From Ideonella sp. (GTDB lineage: Bacteria > Pseudomonadota > Gammaproteobacteria > Burkholderiales > Burkholderiaceae_C), in assembly GCA_015075545.1 (NCBI GenBank), contig JABTUC010000001.1, positions 62,001 to 126,000 of the forward strand: a stretch of DNA of 64,000 nucleotides, in the 5' to 3' direction. The position numbers and the translations under genes are program-made. Position 1 is the first letter of the stretch; each line of letters starts with the position of its first letter. Positions 38,793 through 47,358 of this stretch are shown in pieces. The notes beneath the pieces were generated by a model. The model had not been told where the DNA came from, did no database searches, and saw nothing but the letters and a program-made list of their open reading frames with translations.

Positions 38793-41700
38793 CGCCAGCC
38801 GCGAGGCGAGCGCGAGCAGTTCCCGGTTGACCGGATTGCGGTCGAGGTAGCTGTCGCGAAACTCCGGCGGCACCTCGTCGCGCGCGATGCGCCGAATCGT
38901 CGCGGCTGCTGCGGCCAGCCCCCTGGCCACTTCATCGCGGCGCCCGGCAGCGTGCAGCACGCGCGCGCTCGCGAGCCAGCGCTCGCCACCGTACAGATCG
39001 TTGGGCTCGATGTCGTCCGGCGTCTGCGCCAGCTCGGCGCACACCCGCTGTGCGGTGTCGATGTCGCCGTGCTGGCACGCCAGGCCGGCGAGGCGGACCC
39101 GCGCGGCCAGCATGCTGCCGAAGTGCCCGAGCCGCTCCGCTTTGGCCAGCACGGCCTGAATCTCGGCCACGGACACGGCGGCCGGCTGCACCAGCGCACG
39201 GTCGAGCGCGATCATCGCCGCCAACACGGTACGCTCGTTCATCGGGGCCGATGAGGCCGCTGCATCCCAGTGGCGCGCGGCGTCGGCCCTGCGCTCGAGC
39301 GCCCACGCGCAACGGCCGAGCATCTGCTGGCGGCGTGCATCGAGCCACGCGGGCACGGCTGCTTGCGAGTCGATCATCCCCAGCTCGCGTTGCGCGCGGG
39401 CGGTCTGGCCAAGGTGCAGCCACAGGCATGCGCGGTGCACGCTCAACGCCGCCGCCGCGAGCGCGTTGTGCGCCACGTCGGCCAGCGCGATCTCGAGCGT
39501 AGCCAGCGCCGTGCGGTACCTGCGCAGCATCATCGCTGCGACGCCCTCGAACAGGTTGAGCGAGAACGAATGGCCGTGCAGCTCGTCGTAGGCCGCGCCG
39601 AGCCGCCGCGCCTGGGCGATGGCATCGAGCGCGGCCCGCGGTCTGCCGACGTCGAGCAGGCTGATCGCCAGGTTGCCCGCTGCGCTGACGGCTTCGTCGA
39701 AGCGGCGTGCATGCGTCGCGGCCTCGATCGCCCGCTGGTGCACCGACTGCGCTTCGGCCTGGTGGTCGATGTTGTCCAGGCTCAGGCCGAGATGGCCCAG
39801 CAGGTTGATCCGGGTGTCGTCGCTGGCGTGTTCGAGAGCCCATGGCAGCAAGGGCCTGAGCAGGCGCACGGCGCGGTCGGCGTCACCGACCTGCGACGCT
39901 GCGGCGGCAGCGTCCGACAGCGACGCGGCCGCCAGCTCCTCGTCGCCGGCGGCGCGCGCCAGATCGGCCGCGCGCTGCGACACGGGAATGGCCTGCGCAT
40001 AGCGGCCGCGGTGCAGCAGCACATGCCCGCGCAACGACAACGCCTGCGCCTGCCGGCGCGGCGTGGCGGCCTGGGCGTCCAGCCGGTCGATCAGCGCCTC
40101 GTCGACGCGATCGCGGTCCAGCGCGATCAGCGTCTCGAGCAGCGCGTGCAGGGCGTCGAAGGCCGCTTCGCGGTCGCCCAGTTGCTCGGCCACCGCGACG
40201 GCGCCCTCGTAAAGTTGTGCCGCCTCGGCCAGGCGCAGCGCTTGGTGGTGCGCCTCCGCGGCGGCGCGCATCAGGGCATCGAGCGCCTGCCGGTGCCTCC
40301 CGGCGGCCAGCCAGTGCTCGGCCAACCGCGCGGGCGCAGCGTCGCGGTCGGCCAGCAGGCGGGCGATCTGGCCGTGCAGTTCGCGCGCGATCGCAGCGGG
40401 CACCGAGGCGCGCGCGGCGTCGGCGATCAGGTCGTGCGCGAAGGCGCCGTCGCGAAAGACCTGCGCCGCCTCCAGTTCGCCCCACGCATCGGCGAGGTCC
40501 AGCGGCTGCACGCTCAGCACACGCGCAGCCAGCTCGGCCGAGAAGTCCTGCCCTGCCACGGCAGCGCAGCGGGCGAGCCGGACGGCTGCGGGCGACAGCC
40601 GGCCGATGCGGCGCTCGATCAGCGCGCCGACGTGCCTGACCGCCGGCAACCGGGCGTCGGTGGCTTGGCCGCCCTGCGTCAACCAGCCCTTCAGCGACTC
40701 GAGCACGAACAGCGGATTGCCGCCGGTGTGGCGCGCCAGTAGCGGGGCCATCGCGGCGGCGTCGATGTCGGGCAGAGCGAGCGATTCGACGAGCCGCGCG
40801 ATCTGCGCTTCATCGAGCGGCTGCAAGTCGATCAGCTGCCCTCTGTCGCGCACCGCGTCGGTCAAGGCGCGCGCCGCGGCGCCCAGCTCGGCCGGCCGCC
40901 CCGCGAACACCCAGCGCTGGCAACCGGTGCCTTCGAGATACTGGATCAGCTCCACGCTCGCGTCGTCGGCGAAGTGGAGGTCGTCGACGATCACGCCCGC
41001 AACCCGCGGCTGCTGCGCCTGCAGCGCGGCGGCCACTGCGTTGAAGAAGCGCGCGCGCTCGGCGTCGGAGCGGATCGGCGCTGCTTCGCCCAGCTCCGGC
41101 AGCAGACGCGCCAGCTCGTTGCGAATGCCCGCATCGAGCACGGCCAAGCGCTCTGCCGCGATGAGCCGCAGCAGCCGCGCGATCAGCGCATAGACCACGC
41201 GTACGTCGCCCGGCCGCGCCGGCACGATCGCCGCGTGAGCCCGCGAGCGCGCAAAGTCCGACAGCAGCCGCGTCTTTCCCATGCCGGCCTCGCCGAGCAC
41301 GAGGGCCGGCTCGTGCTCGTCCCACGCCCGCTGCAGCGCCGCCCACTCGGCGTCGCGGCCGATCAGCCGCGGTGGCCGCAGCACCGACAGCGGCACCGCG
41401 CGCGCCGCCGGCGCGCGTTCGAGCGGCACCAGCGCAGCGCCGACGCTGGCGCGCAGCGACTCGGTTTCCTTCGACGGCGCGGCGTTGAGCTCGCGGCGCA
41501 ACGTCTGGCGGCAGCGCTCGTAGGCGGCCAGCGCCGCCGCGGTGTCGCCGCGCAGGTAGTGCAGCTTCATCACGCGCCGGTGCGCGTGCTCCGACAGCGG
41601 ATCGAGCGCGACCAGCGCATCGGCGTGCTCGAGCGCCGCGGTCAGATCGCCTTCGGTCTCGGCCTGCGTGGCAGCCGCGTCGAGCCGCGTGCTGCGCGCG

Positions 41701-42140
41701 CGGCGGCGTCCCTCGCGCTGCGTGTCGAGCCACTCGGCCAGACCCGCCGCGTGCTGTGGCTCGATCGCCTGCAGGACCTCGTGCGCGTCGTCGAGGTCGT
41801 GCGCGACGCCGGGGGCGAGCGCGGCCTGCGGGTTGCCCACCACCGGCTCGATGCCGGCGCTGCGCTTGAGCCGCATCAGCCGCTGCCGCAGGTTGCCGCG
41901 CGCGCGCTCGTCGCCGGCATCGGGCCACAGCAGCGTTGCCAGCCGCGCGCGCGGCGTCGGCCCTTCGAGGGCGAGGTAGGCCAGCAGCAGCGCGTCCTTG
42001 GGCTCGAGGTCGAGCCGCCGGCCGGCGTCGAGAACGAGGCGGCCGGCTTCGCGCAGCTGAAGCTGCGGCGGTGCGGCGGCGCTCGAGAGCCTCTTGCTCT
42101 TCTCGGGTTGTCGCGTCGACCTCGACATGACCATGTGCAT
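38790..42140 (-). CDS. BTAD/SARP-like transcriptional activator with NTPase and TPR domains
   Basis: A large one-component regulator, up to 1116 residues. In order: a winged-helix DNA-binding domain (about 30-105, with DALLLAYLALEGPTPRARLATLLWP), a BTAD all-helical domain (about 110-235), and an AAA_16/STAND NTPase. The NTPase carries Walker A GEAGMGKT at 283-290 and Walker B VIVDDLHFADD near 380. A long C-terminal TPR array runs from about 600 to the end. The closest known layout is that of AfsR/MalT-like activators, though with no C-terminal LuxR domain. Three in-frame ATGs open it (42140, 42134, 42128). A 142-bp repeat ends exactly at the third, which may be the true start. The probable targets are the tandem heptamer sites at 46.1 and 49.3 kb (inference). 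Confidence 0.85.
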   Translation of the reverse strand: MHMVMSRSTRQPEKSKRLSSAAAPPQLQLREAGRLVLDAGRRLDLEPKDALLLAYLALEGPTPRARLATLLWPDAGDERARGNLRQRLMRLKRSAGIEPVVGNPQAALAPGVAHDLDDAHEVLQAIEPQHAAGLAEWLDTQREGRRRARSTRLDAAATQAETEGDLTAALEHADALVALDPLSEHAHRRVMKLHYLRGDTAAALAAYERCRQTLRRELNAAPSKETESLRASVGAALVPLERAPAARAVPLSVLRPPRLIGRDAEWAALQRAWDEHEPALVLGEAGMGKTRLLSDFARSRAHAAIVPARPGDVRVVYALIARLLRLIAAERLAVLDAGIRNELARLLPELGEAAPIRSDAERARFFNAVAAALQAQQPRVAGVIVDDLHFADDASVELIQYLEGTGCQRWVFAGRPAELGAAARALTDAVRDRGQLIDLQPLDEAQIARLVESLALPDIDAAAMAPLLARHTGGNPLFVLESLKGWLTQGGQATDARLPAVRHVGALIERRIGRLSPAAVRLARCAAVAGQDFSAELAARVLSVQPLDLADAWGELEAAQVFRDGAFAHDLIADAARASVPAAIARELHGQIARLLADRDAAPARLAEHWLAAGRHRQALDALMRAAAEAHHQALRLAEAAQLYEGAVAVAEQLGDREAAFDALHALLETLIALDRDRVDEALIDRLDAQAATPRRQAQALSLRGHVLLHRGRYAQAIPVSQRAADLARAAGDEELAAASLSDAAAAASQVGDADRAVRLLRPLLPWALEHASDDTRINLLGHLGLSLDNIDHQAEAQSVHQRAIEAATHARRFDEAVSAAGNLAISLLDVGRPRAALDAIAQARRLGAAYDELHGHSFSLNLFEGVAAMMLRRYRTALATLEIALADVAHNALAAAALSVHRACLWLHLGQTARAQRELGMIDSQAAVPAWLDARRQQMLGRCAWALERRADAARHWDAAASSAPMNERTVLAAMIALDRALVQPAAVSVAEIQAVLAKAERLGHFGSMLAARVRLAGLACQHGDIDTAQRVCAELAQTPDDIEPNDLYGGERWLASARVLHAAGRRDEVARGLAAAAATIRRIARDEVPPEFRDSYLDRNPVNRELLALASRLA

Positions 42141-42267
42141 TGTGCTTCAGGCTCGGCGGCCGGAGTGAATGCGCTCGACACCGGGGCCGGTGGCCACGGC
42201 GTCGCCCGACTCGCGCGCTCAGTCACCCTTCGGATCGGCCTGCCCCTTGCGACCGGCGCTGGCGCAC
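42126..42267 (-). repeat. 142-bp direct repeat, copy 1 (upstream of the BTAD gene)
   Basis: Identical at 141 of 142 positions to 45930-46071 (the single difference is at 42189/45993), same orientation, 3804 bp apart. It covers the region upstream of the BTAD gene down to and including the ATG at 42128-42126. Identity stops on both sides at once. Confidence 0.95.
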
Positions 42268-42408
42268 TGGCCGCGCTCGCAGCCGACCGGCCTGGCCTGC
42301 GAACCGCCGCCCGCCGGCGTGGCCCCTGCTGCCACCCGGATCGGCGGCGATGCTGCCCGCGCCGGGCCGCGCGGCGGCGACAGCGGCAGGCAGGTTCGGC
42401 TTCGTCAT
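42223..42408 (-). CDS. Possible small ORF (61 codons) upstream of the BTAD gene, perhaps frameshifted
   Basis: The ATG at 42408 follows GGGAG at 7-8 nt and opens MTKPNLPAAVAAARPG. The first half has coding-like third-position GC. In the second half a neighbouring frame looks better and would end VGCERGQCASAGRKGQADP, so a frameshift is possible. Its last 22 codons fall in the 142-bp repeat. The second copy has only a 21-codon counterpart (46092-46027). I do not recognise it. It may be a leader peptide, a small secreted peptide remnant, or noncoding. Confidence 0.3.
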   Translation of the reverse strand: MTKPNLPAAVAAARPGAGSIAADPGGSRGHAGGRRFAGQAGRLRARPVRQRRSQGAGRSEG

Positions 42409-42436
42409 CTTCGATCTCCCGCCGGCCGAGCCGGGG

Positions 42437-43762
42437 TCACGGCGCCGCACCGCCTTGCTCGTTGCGCACGATCGCGCCGCCGAAGCCGACGGCGATCACC
42501 GTGTTGGCGCTCGCATGCGTCACCGCGTCCATCGTCGGCAGGCCGCGCCCGACGGCCGACCAGGTCGCCCCGCCGTCGGTCGTGCGCACGACGCCGTCGC
42601 CGACGGCGACCCCGGTGGTTGCGTTGGCGAACGACAAGCCCTCGAAGCGCCCACTGGCCACGCGCGTCCACGTCGATCCGCCGTCGGTGCTGCGATGGAT
42701 GCCGCTGCTGCTTGCGAGCACGACGACGCCGGATGCCGGCGCGGCGATATCCTGGATCCGCTCGTTGAAGTACAGCGACGTCACGCTCACCGGCGCCCAG
42801 GTCTGGCCGGCATCGGCGGTGCGCAACAGCAGCGCACCGGCGGCATAGCCGAGCGTCGACGAGGCGAAGCGCACCGCGAACAGCCCGCCCGGCTGCGGCG
42901 GCAGACTCACCACCGACCAGGTTTGGCCGCCGTCGCCGCTGCGCCGGATCACGTTGTTGGCCCCGTCGGAGCCGACGGCCACGCCGACGCTCGGCGATGC
43001 GAAGTCGACGCCGAAGAAGGTCACGCCCGGGTCCAGCCGCACCCGCGCCCAGGTCAGGCCGCCATCGGCAGAGCGGTAGAGCCGCCCCTGCCCGGCTGCT
43101 GCGACGGCAGCGGTACCGGCGAACGCGAGATCGCCCACGTACCGGTAGTCCCCGGCCGGGTGCCCGGGCTCGACGATGACATGTGGCGTCCAGACCTGCC
43201 CGCCATCGACGCTGCGCCAGATCACGTTGCCGAACCCGCCTGCCAGGCCGATGCCCGCCGGCGAGAACCGCAGGGCATCGAGGCGGTCCATGGTGCCGCC
43301 CCCGCCCAGGCGCGTCCACGACTGCCCGCCATCGGTGGTCCGTACCACCGTGCCGTAGGCGCCGACCGCGATCCCTTCGGACGCATTGACGAACCTCAGT
43401 CGCAGCGACCAGTTGGAACCGCGCGTGTCCCAACCCGCGAAGGGCGTGGCCCAGGTCGATCCACCGTCGGCGCTGCGCAGCACCCATCCCTCGTTCGTGA
43501 CGACCACGACGTCGGCAGGCCCGCTGAAGGCAATGGTGGCGGGCGCGCCGGCGTAGCCGCCGGCGAGCGCCTCCGCGGTCCAGGTCACCCCACCGTCCGT
43601 CGTGCGCGTGTACATGCCGCCGGCATCGATGGCGACACCCGTGGTGGCCGAGCCGAAGGCCGCATCGACGATGTCCCCGCTCAACCCGGAGCTGGCGTTG
43701 ACCCAGGTGAGGCCCGCGTCGGTGCTGCGCATGATCCGTCCGCTGCCGACCGCGACGAGCAC
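42437..43762 (-). CDS. YCF48/BNR-repeat beta-propeller region (intact 3' part of a broken gene)
   Basis: 441 codons made of repeated blades of the type R-S-x-D-G-G-x-T-W. Examples are MRSTDAGLTW, TRTTDGGVTW, LRSADGGSTW, VRTTDGGQSW, WRSVDGGQVW, YRSADGGLTW and HRSTDGGSTW, each followed by a short strand with AVG or GVA. This is the YCF48/photosystem-II-stability-factor-like or BNR fold, usually extracytoplasmic in proteobacteria. The apparent GTG start at 43762 is not a true start. In a neighbouring frame the sequence just upstream (SVDFVPDNGFLRRVAAVGG) joins smoothly to DVLVAVGSGRIM if one base is restored. See the pseudogene entry. Confidence 0.75.
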   Translation of the reverse strand: MLVAVGSGRIMRSTDAGLTWVNASSGLSGDIVDAAFGSATTGVAIDAGGMYTRTTDGGVTWTAEALAGGYAGAPATIAFSGPADVVVVTNEGWVLRSADGGSTWATPFAGWDTRGSNWSLRLRFVNASEGIAVGAYGTVVRTTDGGQSWTRLGGGGTMDRLDALRFSPAGIGLAGGFGNVIWRSVDGGQVWTPHVIVEPGHPAGDYRYVGDLAFAGTAAVAAAGQGRLYRSADGGLTWARVRLDPGVTFFGVDFASPSVGVAVGSDGANNVIRRSGDGGQTWSVVSLPPQPGGLFAVRFASSTLGYAAGALLLRTADAGQTWAPVSVTSLYFNERIQDIAAPASGVVVLASSSGIHRSTDGGSTWTRVASGRFEGLSFANATTGVAVGDGVVRTTDGGATWSAVGRGLPTMDAVTHASANTVIAVGFGGAIVRNEQGGAAP

Positions 43763-45944
43763 ATCTCGCCGCCGACAGCCGCCACGCGCCTCAGGAACCC
43801 GTTGTCAGGGACGAAGTCGACAGACGACCGATGCTGCCGCCGTCGCTGGTGCGCCAGATCGCGCTGCCGACCGCGACACCGTTGGCACCGAAAACGCGGG
43901 CTGTTGACGGCGAGCGTGCGGCATCAGGCACCTGGACCAAGTCTGCCCACCGTCGATGCTGCGGAACACGCCGTGTGCGCCACGGTCGATCGCCCGCCGC
44001 CAGCAGCACGCCGGCCGCAGCACCTGCACGTCGCGCAGTGCGAAGATCGCTCAGGAAGTCGAGGCTCAGGTGGCCCCTTGGTCGCCACTGCGCATGCGGA
44101 CGCCGCCACCGGACGCGTAGAGCTGCGCGAGGCCGTCGGGGGCGCGATCCGCCATCATATCGCCAGCGTGCGGCGTGGGCTGCGCGAAGCACCAGCCAGT
44201 GGCACTGCTGCCCGTGCAGGCACCGCCTGTCGGACGGTGGCAGCGTGACCGTCGAGGTCGCCTCGCGGCTGGTCGCGCTGCCCGCGCCGTTGCTCACGGC
44301 GACGCTGAAGCGCGCGCACCACCGTCAGCCAGCCGCGCGTTGGCCAGCGTGTAAGCCGGCGCCGTTAGCGCCAGCGATGTCAGCGCCATCGCGCCGCCAC
44401 TGGGCTACGACAGCGGCGCGGTGCCGGTGGCGTTGACCGCGAAGGTGGCGCGCTCTGGCCGACAACCGCGCTGACGTCAGCCGGATTCGCTGGGCGGGAT
44501 CGCCAGCGCCATCGCTGGCCTGCACGGTGATGGTCGCGGTGGTGCCCGAGCGACCGTGCCAGCGCTGTTGCTCGCCTCGGCGAGTACTGGATGCCCGGTG
44601 CGCCACCGACGGCGCCGGCGTCGTGTGCGGCCCAGATCTGATTCCCGAGCCGGTGCACAGCGCCCCGACCTCAGCGCCGGCGTGGCGACGCTCGCACACC
44701 TGGAACAGCGCACCATCGGTGCCCGGCGTGACGGCGGCCACGCGCTCAGGGCTCGCGGTCTGGCCCGGCGACCACGGCCATCGACTGCGGCTGCTGCGTG
44801 AACGCCAGCGCGACGGCAGCCGGCACCACGGTCAGCGTCGCCGCCTGGCTGTCGAAGGGCAGATCGACACCGCCAGGACCGCTGCGCGGAACGGACGCGG
44901 AGCCCAGGACTGCGCCGTCGTCGGCCAGCGCAGCAGCGGCCGAGCTAAACTGCTCTGGGTCGCGCGCCAGCCACATCGACGAGCGCTGGCCGCCATCGTT
45001 GCTGCGCCGCCATTGGTACAGCCCGGTCCTGGCGGCAATGACGGGCAGCGCCGTCTGCCCTGCCGTCACCGACACGTTGCCGGGCTGTTGGGTGATGGCC
45101 GGCTGCACGCCGTGGTGGACGACACGGATCAGCAGCTGGTGCTGTAGATCCACGAGGCCGGCCCCCAGCAGCGACAGCAGTGCCAGGCATCGAACGTGTA
45201 GCTCACCGACGCCCAGATCGTCAGCAGCCTGCCGCCCGGCGCGGACGCGCCGGAGATGGTGGCGGGATCGATCGGCACGTCGATGATCGACAGCGAAGAG
45301 GCTGTGCTAGTCACGCTCACGTTCCTGCGCAGTGCCGGCACGAGGTTGGCGGTGGTCCCCGTCAGCAGCGTGTCGGTGCGGCTGGTGCCCGCCGGGCGCC
45401 TCCAGCTCACGGGCCCGATCGTCGTGGGCTGATCGATCGTGATCATGAGGCAGCAGCGCGCCACTGGCCGATCGGGTTGGGGCAACATCGCGCCGGAGCC
45501 GTCAACGCAGCGTCAGCTGCAGCGCATGCTGCGGAACGATGGGCGAGCCGCGATCAGGTCAGACTGAGCACCGAAATGTAGGACGGACAAACACTCCGCC
45601 AAACAGCGTGGTAGAAGCCGTCGAGTCCGCCACGTTGTTGCCGCCGACCACGTCGCTGTGGCAGCTCCGCGGTGCACGCCAGCAGCCTGGGCGCGATCAC
45701 CGGCGCGGTGCCCGAGCGCTGGCGCAGCGGCGGGTCAGACGGAATCGAGGGTGCGCGCGGGCGCATCGTTCAGGCCGTGCGGCGTCAACAGGTAGATGCG
45801 CGACAGCAGCCGCAGGCCGCCGACATCAGGCGCGCCGGTGCTGTCGCCGGCGATGCACACCGTGGTATCCTGCGCCAGCACGCCTCGCCGATGGCCGCGC
45901 GCCGTCCAGGCCCTGCACCGCGCCGCCAGCATGACCATGTGCAT
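43763..45944 (-). pseudogene. Frameshifted 5' part of the Ig-like/YCF48 secreted protein gene
   Basis: Translating all three minus-strand frames gives ordered fragments of one protein. From 45944 these are MHMVMLAARCRAWTARG, then TTIGPVSWRRPAGTSRTDT near 45.4 kb. Ig-like repeats follow (AITQQPGNVSVTAGQTA, then SQAATLTVVPAAVALAFTQQ near 44.85 kb, SYQWRRDGADIAGANGA-like text near 44.4 kb and SNGAGSATSREAT near 44.27 kb). The first propeller blades (VAVGSAIWRTSDGGS) follow near 43.85 kb. Each fragment ends in another frame within 100-400 bp, so there are many small indels but no large deletion. Either the gene is decaying or this stretch is badly sequenced. Neighbouring genes are clean. Confidence 0.65.
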
Positions 45945-46071
45945 TGTGCTTCAGGCTCGGCGGCCGGAGTGAATGCGCTCGACACCGGGGCCAGTGGCCA
46001 CGGCGTCGCCCGACTCGCGCGCTCAGTCACCCTTCGGATCGGCCTGCCCCTTGCGACCGGCGCTGGCGCAC
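45930..46071 (-). repeat. 142-bp direct repeat, copy 2 (upstream of the Ig/YCF48 gene)
   Basis: Second copy of the repeat at 42126-42267. It also ends exactly on an ATG (45932-45930), which here opens the broken Ig/YCF48 gene. The spacer between the two copies is 3662 bp and contains only that gene and the small ORF. Confidence 0.95.
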
Positions 46072-46108
46072 CAGCGAACTCGACGTCCTCATGCTTTCTC
46101 TCCCGCCA

Positions 46109-46126
46109 GGGCCGAAGGGTCGGCCC
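46109..46126 (-). other. 5'-UTR hairpin
   Basis: GGGCCGA / TCGGCCC, a perfect 7-bp stem with a 4-nt loop. It begins a few bases downstream of the predicted start of transcription from the 46.14-kb promoter and upstream of a GGGAG ribosome-binding-like site and ATG (46092). There is no T-tail. It may protect or control the leader. Confidence 0.35.
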
Positions 46127-46134
46127 GTGCCGCG

Positions 46135-46167
46135 AAAGTACGGCGCGCGGCGTCACACCGGCGTCAC
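46135..46167 (-). promoter_or_regulatory. Tandem-heptamer promoter, site 1 (BTAD/SARP-type)
   Basis: Read on the minus strand: GTGACGC (46167-46161), 4 bp, GTGACGC (46156-46150), 9 bp, TACTTT as -10 (46140-46135). The 18-bp core containing both heptamers is identical to site 2 at 49.28 kb. SARP activators bind direct heptamers with an 11-bp period placed about 8 bp before the -10 box. This site drives toward the Ig/YCF48 pseudogene and, beyond it, the BTAD gene. Confidence 0.6.
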
Positions 46168-46194
46168 GCGGCCCGCGCGTTGACGGCCTGAGCG

Positions 46195-47244
46195 CTAGCC
46201 TTTGCAGTCCGACGGCCTGGGGCGCTGCTCGCAATACGGCCGCGGGCCGTAGCGATAGGCCGCGCCGTGTTCGCCGGCCGGGGCGCGCGTGCCGTCGCGG
46301 TGGGTGTCGCGGCCGGTATCGGGTATCAGCACCAGGTACCAGCGCTGCATGCCCGAGAGGTACTGCCAAGCGTAACGGTAGGTCATGGGCTCGGGCGCCA
46401 GCGGCTGCGCCGGGCCCTGCTGACGGCCGTCGCGGTCGCGCAGCACGCGCCGCACCTGGGCCGGCGCGACCGCGATCGTCTGCCCGGCGAGTCGGTAGGC
46501 GCCGGCCTCCTCGATCGACCAGTACTCGGCGCTCTTGTTCATCGACCAGAACTCGTGCGTGAAGGTGTAGCTGCCGTCCGCGGCGAAGCGGTAGGACCAC
46601 TTCGCCGAGCCCTGGCTGCCGATGCCCGCGATCTGTGCGCCGGTGAAGTTCGTGCCCCAGCTCGAGTAGTTGGCCGCCGAGCGGTACCACTCGTGCGCGG
46701 TGAGCGCGGGCGGCGACGAACCACCCTGCACCGCCGGCGGGGCCGCTGCGGCGACCGCCGCCGGCGGCTGCAGTTTCAGGCCGGCGATGAAACGATCGAC
46801 CTTCGGCCGGTACACGTCGTCGTTGTAGTTGACGAGCACGCTCGCCTTCACGCCGTGGCCGGTGAACACGTTGAGCAGCCCGACGAAGTTGCGCTGCTGC
46901 TCGCTCCAGACCTTGGCGGCGCCCATCGTGAGCTTCCAGCCGCCGGGCCAGTCGATGGTCTCGGACTTCAGTTCGCTCACCAGCCGATACTGGCCGAGCA
47001 GCAGCTTCCATTCGTCGGCGAAGTCGCGCGCCGGATCGCCGGCGCTGGGCGCGCTCTTGTAGACGGCGTAGGTGACGAAGGTGGTGCGCGTCGACTCGCT
47101 GAACCCCACCGCCTCGGGCCCGGCCTGGCGGTTGCCTGCCGGCACGTCGAAGCTGACCAGGTCCCACGTCTCGGCCTGCGCGGCCGCGCCGGCCAGCAGC
47201 CACGCGAGCAGCGCAGCGCGGACGGCGGCATGCGGCCCGATCAT
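46195..47244 (-). CDS. Secreted protein of unknown function
   Basis: 349 residues beginning MIGPHAAVRAALLAWLLAGAAAQA, a clear signal peptide cleaved before ETWDLVSF. Two parts follow. Residues about 25-165 (FDVPAGNRQAGPEAVGF, TIDWPGGWKLTMGAAKVWSE) resemble a small beta/alpha domain I cannot name. After a Pro/Ala linker, residues about 180-280 (HEWYRSAANYSSWGTNFTGAQIAGIGSQ, KWSYRFAADGSYTFTHEFW) resemble a lipocalin/META-like beta domain. The start overlaps a 30-codon ORF as ATGA. It is the last gene of the secreted-protein operon. I know no function. Confidence 0.7.
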   Translation of the reverse strand: MIGPHAAVRAALLAWLLAGAAAQAETWDLVSFDVPAGNRQAGPEAVGFSESTRTTFVTYAVYKSAPSAGDPARDFADEWKLLLGQYRLVSELKSETIDWPGGWKLTMGAAKVWSEQQRNFVGLLNVFTGHGVKASVLVNYNDDVYRPKVDRFIAGLKLQPPAAVAAAAPPAVQGGSSPPALTAHEWYRSAANYSSWGTNFTGAQIAGIGSQGSAKWSYRFAADGSYTFTHEFWSMNKSAEYWSIEEAGAYRLAGQTIAVAPAQVRRVLRDRDGRQQGPAQPLAPEPMTYRYAWQYLSGMQRWYLVLIPDTGRDTHRDGTRAPAGEHGAAYRYGPRPYCEQRPRPSDCKG

Positions 47245-47333
47245 GGGCGGCCCTCGCTGCCATCGCCGCCGCGCGTGAACTGAGCGCCGCCGCGCATCGG
47301 CTCGGGGGCGCCGCACCCGATCTGCTTGTCCAT
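47241..47333 (-). CDS. 30-residue small ORF translationally coupled to the next gene
   Basis: MDKQIGCGAPEPMRGGAQFT plus ten more residues. The ATG at 47333 has a strong GGAGG ribosome site 8 nt upstream, and its TGA overlaps the ATG of the following secreted-protein gene (ATGA). It has no signal peptide or membrane segment and one cysteine. It may make a peptide or simply load ribosomes for the next gene, which has no good ribosome site of its own. Confidence 0.5.
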   Translation of the reverse strand: MDKQIGCGAPEPMRGGAQFTRGGDGSEGRP

Positions 47334-47358
47334 TCGTGGCCCTCCGAGAAGAGTGCGT

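Noticed and set aside
42126-46071. 142-bp repeats as attachment sites of an integrated element
   Set aside because: No integrase or other mobility gene lies between them and one copy carries the start region of the BTAD gene; a duplicated leader explains them better.
46109-46126. Hairpin as terminator of the secreted-protein operon
   Set aside because: No T-tract follows it on the minus strand, and it lies downstream of a promoter-like element rather than next to the last stop codon.
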